A program made the translations under genes and the position numbers. DNA of 11,104 nucleotides from Promethearchaeota archaeon (GTDB lineage Archaea > Asgardarchaeota > Lokiarchaeia > Sigyniarchaeales > SOKP01), in assembly GCA_019894815.1 (NCBI GenBank), contig JAGXNU010000046.1, positions 1 through 11,104 of the forward strand, read 5' to 3'. Of this stretch, positions 1 through 4,734 are shown piece after piece. Position 1 is the stretch's first letter. Each line of letters starts with the position of its first letter. A model generated the notes under the pieces. It saw only the letters and a list, made by a program, of their open reading frames with translations, searched no databases and had not been told where the DNA came from.

Positions 1-1
1 G

Positions 2-160
2 AGTAGTACTTCAACCAAGTCCGATACACCTAAAGAGAAACAGAAATGTCCGTATTGCGGAAAGGAGTTTCAAAGATTAGGTCGTCATTTAACTTCGTGC
101 CCTAAACGTCCGAAAGAAGATGATGATGAAGAAGAAGATGATAATGAGGATGAAGAGTAA
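2..160 (+). CDS. C-terminal end of a CCHC zinc-finger protein with acidic tail (5' truncated)
   Basis: The window opens inside a reading frame that closes at the TAA at 158-160, leaving 52 readable residues. The frame shows a Ser/Thr/Lys-rich linker, then CPYC, nine residues, an H, three residues and a C (C-x2-C-x9-H-x3-C). This is a compact C2H2/C2HC-type zinc finger. It is followed by a basic patch (PKRPKE) and a tail of almost only Asp and Glu to the end. Short zinc fingers of this type bind nucleic acid or protein partners, and the acidic tail is typical of archaeal proteins with disordered ends. The part upstream of the window is unknown, so the overall function cannot be named. The composition and intact zinc ligands make a real gene very likely. 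It is 43 bases upstream of the radical SAM gene on the same strand and could share its transcript. Confidence 0.75.
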   Translation, partial: SSTSTKSDTPKEKQKCPYCGKEFQRLGRHLTSCPKRPKEDDDEEEDDNEDEE

Positions 161-203
161 TCAATCACAATACAATTATTTTAACTTTAATTTATAACTC
201 ATT

Positions 204-1130
204 ATGGTAGATAACCAATCAATCTATTATTGTTATCCCGTATTTAGGCCTCCTTCTGAGGGGAATTCTTTATTAATCCAATTAACAGAAGGATGTACCT
301 ATCAATGTGATTTTTGCGTTTCAAATCTAAGAAAAGAGTTTAAGGTTAGGAATTTAGATGATGTTAAAAAAGATCTTGATATCGCATCAAATAAGAAATA
401 TAGTTCTCACGTGAAAAGATTTTTTTTTCTTGATGGAAACGCAATGGTTACTCCTACTGAAAAACTCTTAGAAATTACAAAGTATGCCATGAGTAAATTC
501 CCAAATGCTCAAAGGGTTGGAGTTTATGCTCATGCTAAGGATATTCTAAAGAAATCTGATAATCAATTAAGAGATCTTTCAGATGCAGGATTAAAAATAG
601 CGTATGTTGGATTTGAAAGTGGTTCTGATGAATTACTTGAAATGGTTCATAAAAACGCTACAAAAATGGATTTTATTAATGCCTCAAAAAAATTGATGAA
701 AGCAGACATAACACTGTCTGCAACATTTATTAATGGACTGGGAGGAGCCGATAACCATGATCTATCCAATAACCATGCGATAGAATCTGCGGATCTAGTT
801 AACATCATATGTCCTAGCGATGATCGATTATGGTATATTTCGTTTTTATCATTGATGATTCCTCAAAACACACTCCTTTATGAAAAAAAACGGAGAGGTG
901 AATTTATTGAAATGAATGCTACTAATATTCTGAAAGAGTTAAAAACTTTTATTGAAAAAATTGAATTCTCCAATAAGGAAGCGAATTGTGTATTCAGAAG
1001 CAATCATGCTAGTAATTACCTTCCAATTAAAGGAATCCTTGAAAAAGATAAGGAAGAAATTTTAGAACTCCTTAATTATGGAATATCTAATAAGGATGTA
1101 CTCCGATCAGAGTCCTATCGTGGCTTATAA
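204..1130 (+). CDS. Radical SAM protein (COG1032/Elp3-MiaB-like core)
   Basis: The 308-residue protein carries the radical SAM cluster motif CxxxCxxC as GCTYQCDFC (C31, C35, C38), which binds the [4Fe-4S] cluster that cleaves S-adenosylmethionine. Other core features follow in order: a beta-strand ending DGNAM (77-81) and GFESGS (136-141), the glycine-rich SAM-contacting strand of the Elp3/MiaB/HemN-type fold. Near the C-terminus is SNHASNYLPIKG (266-277), a motif I recall from uncharacterised bacterial and archaeal radical SAM proteins of this group. There is no N-terminal B12-binding, TRAM or SPASM domain, and no second Cys cluster after the core, so the substrate is unknown. No convincing Shine-Dalgarno precedes the ATG. 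The start is supported because the barrel begins shortly after it. The gene ends one base from the stop codon of the convergent downstream gene. The superfamily is certain and the reaction is not. Confidence 0.9.
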   Translation: MVDNQSIYYCYPVFRPPSEGNSLLIQLTEGCTYQCDFCVSNLRKEFKVRNLDDVKKDLDIASNKKYSSHVKRFFFLDGNAMVTPTEKLLEITKYAMSKFPNAQRVGVYAHAKDILKKSDNQLRDLSDAGLKIAYVGFESGSDELLEMVHKNATKMDFINASKKLMKADITLSATFINGLGGADNHDLSNNHAIESADLVNIICPSDDRLWYISFLSLMIPQNTLLYEKKRRGEFIEMNATNILKELKTFIEKIEFSNKEANCVFRSNHASNYLPIKGILEKDKEEILELLNYGISNKDVLRSESYRGL

Positions 1131-1131
1131 T

Positions 1132-1854
1132 TCATTTGAAAACTATTTCTTGGGTTCTTTGATTGAATTTTTTAATAGGATTTTGAGGGTTTTCTTCAAG
1201 TAATTCAAGTACTTTGATAAAATCAGTATTAGAAATAGCTAACTTCTCACATAGTTCATCCATTTGACATGTATTTTGAATTTCCGAAATTTCACGTAAT
1301 TTATTTGTTACCAAATTGCGATAGAGAGAGAGTGTTAGAGATTTTAGATTATTAAATTTCTCAGGGCGAATTTCTTTAGCAAATTTTAGTATTTGATTAG
1401 ATGCCATGCTGAATTCTAGGATTTTATAGGAACTAATGATCCCATACATTTTTTTTAGGTACTTAAAATATGAGTTAATATGATATTGAACATCTTCTAA
1501 ATTGAACTTGTTTACAACTCCATCTATTTCATCTTTTAACATTGCGAGAAGTTTTAAAAAAGAATCGAGATTTTCTTCTGTCAGATTTTCTTTTATTAGA
1601 TTATTATATTTTCTTAAATACCATTCTCGATGACTAAATCTCTCATCCCTGATTTTTTGGTTTAATTGAAGAAATGCATCTAATTCATCGTCCAAGTTAA
1701 AATACTCTTGAGCTTCTTCAATTAGTATGATTGCAGATTTAACTTTTTTTAAAGCGGAGTCTAAATCTAGTTGATTTATCTTCTTTAATGTCAATTCTTT
1801 ATGTAAATTTAATTCATCTAATAAATCCTTCTTATTATTATATCTGATTTCCAT
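1132..1854 (-). CDS. Helical, probably coiled-coil protein of unknown function
   Basis: I do not recognise this protein. From the preferred start (ATG at 1854) it has 240 residues, rich in Leu, Lys, Glu, Asn and Ile with few Gly or Pro. This pattern suggests an all-helical, soluble protein with coiled-coil or alpha-solenoid stretches. Examples are the KKINQLDLDSALKKVKSAI region and the EELEENPQNPIKKF-like C-terminal segment. No catalytic motif or membrane helix is visible in this version. An in-frame ATG at 1920 would add 22 residues, mostly Ile and Leu (MRIIILILIRIF...), which could be a signal anchor or simply translated AT-rich leader. I prefer 1854 because the helical body starts at once there, but a TATA-like stretch about 25 bases before 1920 leaves the longer form possible. 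The TGA stop lies one base from the stop of the convergent radical SAM gene. The flavoprotein gene is divergent, with a shared AT-rich promoter region. Confidence 0.7.
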   Translation of the reverse strand: MEIRYNNKKDLLDELNLHKELTLKKINQLDLDSALKKVKSAIILIEEAQEYFNLDDELDAFLQLNQKIRDERFSHREWYLRKYNNLIKENLTEENLDSFLKLLAMLKDEIDGVVNKFNLEDVQYHINSYFKYLKKMYGIISSYKILEFSMASNQILKFAKEIRPEKFNNLKSLTLSLYRNLVTNKLREISEIQNTCQMDELCEKLAISNTDFIKVLELLEENPQNPIKKFNQRTQEIVFK

Positions 1855-1934
1855 TGAGCTCAATACCCAATTATTAATGCTCAAAAATATTCTTATTAAT
1901 ATTAGTATTATTATTCGCAAATTTAAATTTGATA

Positions 1935-1962
1935 TCGAGTATTTAATAAATTATTAAAATCA
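1935..1962. promoter_or_regulatory. Shared AT-rich promoter region between divergent genes
   Basis: The gap between the helical protein gene (minus) and the flavoprotein gene (plus) contains overlapping TATA-like stretches. On the minus strand, TTTATTAAATA lies about 25 bases before the possible start at 1920. On the plus strand, TTATTAAAAT (1951-1960) lies roughly 35 bases before the TTG at 1992. The spacings suit archaeal TBP/TFB promoters, but the whole gap is AT-rich, so this is a weak call. Confidence 0.3.
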
Positions 1963-1991
1963 TATCATATCCTAAAAAAGAGATTATTAAT

Positions 1992-2618
1992 TTGAAAACT
2001 ATTTGCCTTATTGTAGGTTCCCCAAGAAAGAATAAAAGTTCTAATTTTTTAATTGATAAAGCTATTGAAGGAATAAGGGAGGTTTCAGCGGATTTTAAAT
2101 TAAATAAAATCCAAATAATAGACTATAGTATAACACCTTGTAATGGTTGTGACGCTTGTCTTAGGCCCCCCAATGATTGTCCTCTTACAGAGAATGATGA
2201 TATTAAAAAAATTGAAGAATTAATACTTAATACTGATGCTTTATTGATTGCTGCTCCAAATTATTTTGGTTCAGTTAGTTCACAGATTAAAACATTTATA
2301 GACAGATCCCGTCCTTGGAAAATGAAAAATTATTTATTAAAAGATGTTATTTTTGCGCCTTTGGCGGCAACAGGATTGAGGAATGGAGGAGAAGGTGTTA
2401 TTGCTGATCTCATAAACTTTGCATTGATACATGGAATGATAGTTGTAGGAAACGCAATAGGAAGTCCAGTTTTAGAGGGTAACATCCCAATCACTAGTTT
2501 ACAAAAACATAAACTAAAAGAATTCATTGGAAAGGATGAAGAAGACGAATTAGGTGGAAAAATCGCTAAAGATTTAGGTAAAAGAGTAGCAGAACTACTA
2601 AAAAAATTTGAAAAATAA
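1992..2618 (+). CDS. Iron-sulfur flavoprotein / NADPH-dependent FMN reductase family
   Basis: This 208-residue flavodoxin-fold protein starts with a beta-strand and FMN phosphate loop, CLIVGSPRKNKSSN (5-18), typical of the NADPH-dependent FMN reductase family. A compact cysteine motif follows, CNGCDACLRPPNDC (C50, C53, C56, C63; C-x2-C-x2-C-x6-C), which matches the cluster motif of iron-sulfur flavoproteins (Isf). APNYFGSVSSQIKTFIDR (from about residue 89) forms the second flavin-contacting loop and helix. Family members are usually homodimers that pass electrons between ferredoxin-like donors and acceptors such as O2, H2O2 or other redox partners; the partner here is unknown. The start codon is TTG, chosen because the conserved beta-strand begins immediately after it and no upstream ATG or GTG fits. 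The gene stands alone, diverges from the helical protein gene, and converges on the membrane-protein operon 23 bases downstream. Confidence 0.88.
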   Translation: MKTICLIVGSPRKNKSSNFLIDKAIEGIREVSADFKLNKIQIIDYSITPCNGCDACLRPPNDCPLTENDDIKKIEELILNTDALLIAAPNYFGSVSSQIKTFIDRSRPWKMKNYLLKDVIFAPLAATGLRNGGEGVIADLINFALIHGMIVVGNAIGSPVLEGNIPITSLQKHKLKEFIGKDEEDELGGKIAKDLGKRVAELLKKFEK

Positions 2619-2641
2619 AAGTAATTTAATTTTCTTTTTAT

Positions 2642-3004
2642 TTAATCTTCATCAATTTGATCAGAATCTCTTTTTCTATCGTCATCATCTTTATAGACTT
2701 TCGTGAGATCTTCAATTTCTTCAACTTCCTTTAATTTTTCATCTGAAATTGTGGCTAATTTACCTTTCTGAGTTAAAAAATTAGGAGGAGCATCACCTGT
2801 CCATAGAGAGTTAACAATTGCTCCAACAACGATCAAAAAAATGAAAATTCCTATATATATTGAAAGAGAGTCATCAGGAAATACCCCCAAAACTACCTCA
2901 ATCCATTCGACCATCCAAGCTCCAATTGGAGAAACGATAGGTTTCAAAAAGGTTAAAATTGCTCCAATAATCTCAGCAAAGACCTGTAAGAAATCTAGTA
3001 GCAT
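2642..3004 (-). CDS. Small membrane protein with acidic cytoplasmic tail (third gene of operon)
   Basis: The function of this 120-residue protein is not recognised. Residues 5-42 are hydrophobic with interspersed Pro and Trp, forming one hydrophobic or amphipathic segment. Residues 48-67 form a clear membrane helix (IYIGIFIFLIVVGAIVNSLW). The last third is hydrophilic and highly charged, ending in a run of Lys, Asp, Glu and Arg with DDDDRKRD, so it probably lies in the cytoplasm or acts as a contact tail. Its ATG shares one base with the TAA stop of the preceding gene (TAATG), a classic arrangement for translational coupling. A strong Shine-Dalgarno, AGGAGGGG, sits ten bases upstream inside the end of that gene. 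Tight coupling to the four-helix protein suggests the two act together in one membrane complex (inference). Confidence 0.78.
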   Translation of the reverse strand: MLLDFLQVFAEIIGAILTFLKPIVSPIGAWMVEWIEVVLGVFPDDSLSIYIGIFIFLIVVGAIVNSLWTGDAPPNFLTQKGKLATISDEKLKEVEEIEDLTKVYKDDDDRKRDSDQIDED

Positions 3005-3501
3005 TATTTAGTATCCCCTCCTTTTTTTGAGTAGCGTTTTTCTCTAATTTTCTCCCGATTTAAAGTAAAATCAACCAAATCATATACTTTGAGTATGATT
3101 GTTAAGAAATATATTCCCATGTAAAGTAAAATCATCTGTGAAAAATCGATTGAAAGATCTCCTATAGTTAATATTTCGAAACTTACATCCGTTGCTCCTG
3201 AAAATTTGTAACTCCAAATATAAAGACAATTAAGAAGAATCTGGATTAATGCAAAGATAGCTTTTCTAATAGATCCTTTTGGTGAGGAATAATTAAAAAA
3301 AGCACATCCACTTATCATCAATCCGAATGCTGAAATCCAAAAAAGGATTCTTTCATATTCAAGTTGACTCATTACAATTGGGATTCCCAAAATTGATAAC
3401 TCTTTAACCCACGTAAACGTAAGATAAGGTATAATCATTGTTGTAGTTAAGTATATGAATGTGAACAAAATTCCTTTAAACATATTTTTCACTGTACTCA
3501 T
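3004..3501 (-). CDS. Four-helix integral membrane protein (second gene of operon)
   Basis: The function of this 165-residue protein is not recognised. Hydrophobicity shows four membrane helices at about residues 9-29, 52-69, 80-97 and 120-138. The C-terminus is strongly basic (REKIREKRYSKKGG), which by the positive-inside rule puts it in the cytoplasm. With four helices the N-terminus, which carries Lys5 and Lys9, would also be inside. No transporter, protease or enzyme signature is visible. The start is well supported by AAGGTGAT six bases upstream of the ATG. The gene begins 13 bases after the stop of the sequon-rich protein, and its stop overlaps the next ATG, so it is the middle gene of a three-gene operon. 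One idea is that the operon builds an envelope complex with an extracellular subunit, a membrane core and a cytoplasmic-tail subunit, but this rests only on gene order. Confidence 0.8.
   Translation of the reverse strand: MSTVKNMFKGILFTFIYLTTTMIIPYLTFTWVKELSILGIPIVMSQLEYERILFWISAFGLMISGCAFFNYSSPKGSIRKAIFALIQILLNCLYIWSYKFSGATDVSFEILTIGDLSIDFSQMILLYMGIYFLTIILKVYDLVDFTLNREKIREKRYSKKGGDTK
3015..3022 (-). promoter_or_regulatory. Shine-Dalgarno AGGAGGGG of the 120-residue membrane protein
   Basis: The minus strand reads AGGAGGGG, ending ten bases before the ATG at 3004. It lies within the last codons of the preceding gene and matches the anti-Shine-Dalgarno of archaeal 16S rRNA. It fixes the start codon and indicates that internal genes of this operon use leadered, SD-driven initiation. 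Confidence 0.7.
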
Positions 3502-3507
3502 ATTATT

Positions 3508-3515
3508 ATCACCTT
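3508..3515 (-). promoter_or_regulatory. Shine-Dalgarno AAGGTGAT of the four-helix membrane protein
   Basis: The minus strand reads AAGGTGAT, complementary to the 3' end of archaeal 16S rRNA (GGAGGTGAT-type), six bases before the ATG at 3501. It overlaps the last base of the preceding TAA stop, so a ribosome ending the first gene would be positioned to restart here. Confidence 0.7.
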
Positions 3516-4093
3516 TATAAGTGGGGAAGGTTCCCCACTGATATATTAAAGAGTTCTACTGAGAAAGAAATAAGATCAAGAGAATATGAAGCGCTAACTA
3601 TAAAATCTGCATAAAATTCTACGGCATATGGCGTTCTATACCAATCAATCTCCGTTGTAGCATTCGGAAAGTTAATAGGGAGAAAGCCATCGCCACTTGA
3701 AGCATTAAATAAACCATTATAAGTTTGTCCATTAGGTATAGGTGGAAAAACAGTGGCTTTGTTAAAAACAATAGCACTTGATGTAATATTTTCTCCAATT
3801 CCAGTTAAATTAACATGATCATAAACCATGGTGACACTAAACTCTATTCTCAAATTAGTCAGATCAAAAAAACCGACATTGGTAACATTGAAAGGTACTC
3901 TAAAATACATTTCATTTACATTTGAGATATTTAAATTTGCATCTATTGGTCCTGAAGGTATATTTACATTATCTTCATTCCCAAGAATTGAAACTGCAGA
4001 CATGCTACCAAGAATAGAAACTCCGGTTAATGATAGTGTTAATACTAAGAGAAATATCCTAACACTCCAACGAAACACTCTACTGATTCGCAT
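3515..4093 (-). CDS. Membrane-anchored or secreted sequon-rich protein (first gene of operon)
   Basis: This 192-residue protein starts with an Arg-rich segment (R2, R5, R8, R12) followed by a long hydrophobic stretch (about 13-37). This is typical of a Sec signal peptide or uncleaved signal anchor. The rest is Asn-, Ser-, Thr- and aromatic-rich with alternating hydrophobic residues, implying an extracellular beta-sandwich domain. It contains seven N-x-S/T sequons (NIS, NVT, NLT, NIT, NAS, NAT, NIS), which suits N-glycosylation at the archaeal surface. The layout of conserved-looking hydrophobic positions around FNVTNVGFFDLTNLRIEF vaguely resembles LEA14-like or other Ig-like domains, but this is only an impression. 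It leads a minus-strand operon with two membrane proteins. A very stable hairpin covers its last seven codons. No strong Shine-Dalgarno precedes its ATG, so it may start from a short leader. Confidence 0.8.
   Translation of the reverse strand: MRISRVFRWSVRIFLLVLTLSLTGVSILGSMSAVSILGNEDNVNIPSGPIDANLNISNVNEMYFRVPFNVTNVGFFDLTNLRIEFSVTMVYDHVNLTGIGENITSSAIVFNKATVFPPIPNGQTYNGLFNASSGDGFLPINFPNATTEIDWYRTPYAVEFYADFIVSASYSLDLISFSVELFNISVGNLPHL
3520..3539 (-). repeat. Perfect GC-rich inverted repeat at the junction of two operon genes
   Basis: The 20 bases form AGTGGGGAA-GG-TTCCCCACT, nine perfectly paired positions around a two-base centre. In the minus-strand transcript, a realistic fold is a seven-pair stem (AGUGGGG/CCCCACU) with a six-base loop. 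It encodes the last residues of the sequon-rich protein (SVGNLPHL) and ends three bases before its stop codon and the following Shine-Dalgarno. The GC-rich block stands out in an AT-rich region. Confidence 0.75.
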
Positions 4094-4252
4094 AGCACAG
4101 TTAATATTTTTTTTTAGTTAAATTATCAATTTAATGATATTATTTCTTTTTAAAGTTATATCAAAATTAATATTTTACATGATACGGGAGCGACCGTAAA
4201 TCACCTATCCTCTCATTTTTTTAGAATAAGTTCATCTTTTTCATGTTATATT
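4094..4252. other. Intergenic stretch upstream of the membrane operon
   Basis: This AT-rich stretch lies between the interrupted small frame and the operon. Apart from the hairpin at 4183-4198, I see no gene. It should contain the operon promoter, but no TATA-like motif stands out from the background at the expected distance from 4093. The gene-poor region as a whole spans 4094-4734, and the interrupted frame takes up its middle. Confidence 0.4.
4183..4198. repeat. GC-rich hairpin (TACGG-GAGCGA-CCGTA) in intergenic DNA
   Basis: A perfect five-pair stem with a six-base loop lies in otherwise AT-rich sequence between the operon and the interrupted small frame. On the minus strand the stem can be extended by TGA/TCA after a two-base TT bulge (GTGA-TT-TACGG-TCGCTC-CCGTA-TCA). 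It lies 54 bases after the TAA of the minus-strand frame at 4253-4573 and 90 bases before the ATG at 4093. It could be a 3'-UTR RNA element of the former or a leader element of the latter. No long U-run follows it on the minus strand, so a bacterial-style terminator is not indicated. Confidence 0.5.
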
Positions 4253-4573
4253 TTAGGTCTTCATGAACAAGAACCCAATTTTTTCTCCCTTGAGTTCACC
4301 TAAAGCAACGTTGATCTGTATCACTGAATTTTGTTCTAGTTCTTCTATTATTTTATTATCAATGTATACTTGAGTCCCTAGTTTGTCGGTTTCCTCATCA
4401 ATCCAAATTATGAAATCCATGTCATCTTCTACTTTTTTGGATTCTACAAATTCTACAACGTTTCCACAGAATGAAAGAAGTCATGATTCAGAAGAGTGGT
4501 AAAATAGAACGATAACTTTTTTTTCCAAGTTGTTTTCTTCAATTCTTTTATTTTGTTCACGAATGTAAGCCAT
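4253..4573 (-). pseudogene. 106-residue small frame interrupted by one in-frame TGA (pseudogene or selenoprotein candidate)
   Basis: On the minus strand an ATG at 4573 opens a frame that runs to a TAA at 4253-4255, broken only by a TGA at 4483-4481 (codon 31). Before it the frame reads a Glu/Lys-rich helix and a strand, VIVLFYHSSES. After it comes LLSFCGNVVEFVES..., then MDFIIWIDEE, VYIDNKIIEELEQ and VIQINVALGELKGEKIGFLF to the stop. The composition is protein-like on both sides, with amphipathic strands and helices. Seventy-five codons without another stop in such AT-rich DNA argue for past or present coding. Three readings are possible: a recently inactivated gene, a sequence error, or TGA read as selenocysteine, which has been described in Lokiarchaeota. 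A Cys lies five residues after the TGA (U-x4-C). No family is recognised. A shorter product could start at Met54. Confidence 0.5.
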
Positions 4574-4701
4574 TGCTGTTTCTGAAAACTTTATTTTAAA
4601 ATGTTATCATCAGTATTATTTTTTTATGATACTCTCTTTTATAAGTTATAAAAAGAAAACCTAAAAAATCTAGGTTATATCTTATTTTAATTAATATAAA
4701 A

Positions 4702-4714
4702 TTTATTATAAAAA
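4702..4714 (+). promoter_or_regulatory. TATA-like box of the Ca2+-ATPase gene
   Basis: The stretch TTTATTATAAAAA is centred about 26 bases before the ATPase ATG. This matches the distance between an archaeal TATA box and the transcription start, and there is no Shine-Dalgarno. Both points suggest a leaderless or nearly leaderless transcript. AT-rich surroundings limit confidence; a second candidate, AATATAAAA, lies about ten bases further upstream. Confidence 0.4.
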
Positions 4715-4734
4715 CGAAAAAAAATGAATAAAAG

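Noticed and set aside
3828..4121. Plus-strand frame of 97 codons opposite the sequon-rich protein
   Set aside because: The minus-strand frame has a signal anchor, sequons and operon context; the plus frame has none and ends in a poly-T run.
4183..4198. GC-rich hairpin as an intrinsic terminator
   Set aside because: No adjoining U-run on the minus strand, and archaeal termination relies mainly on oligo-T tracts without hairpins.
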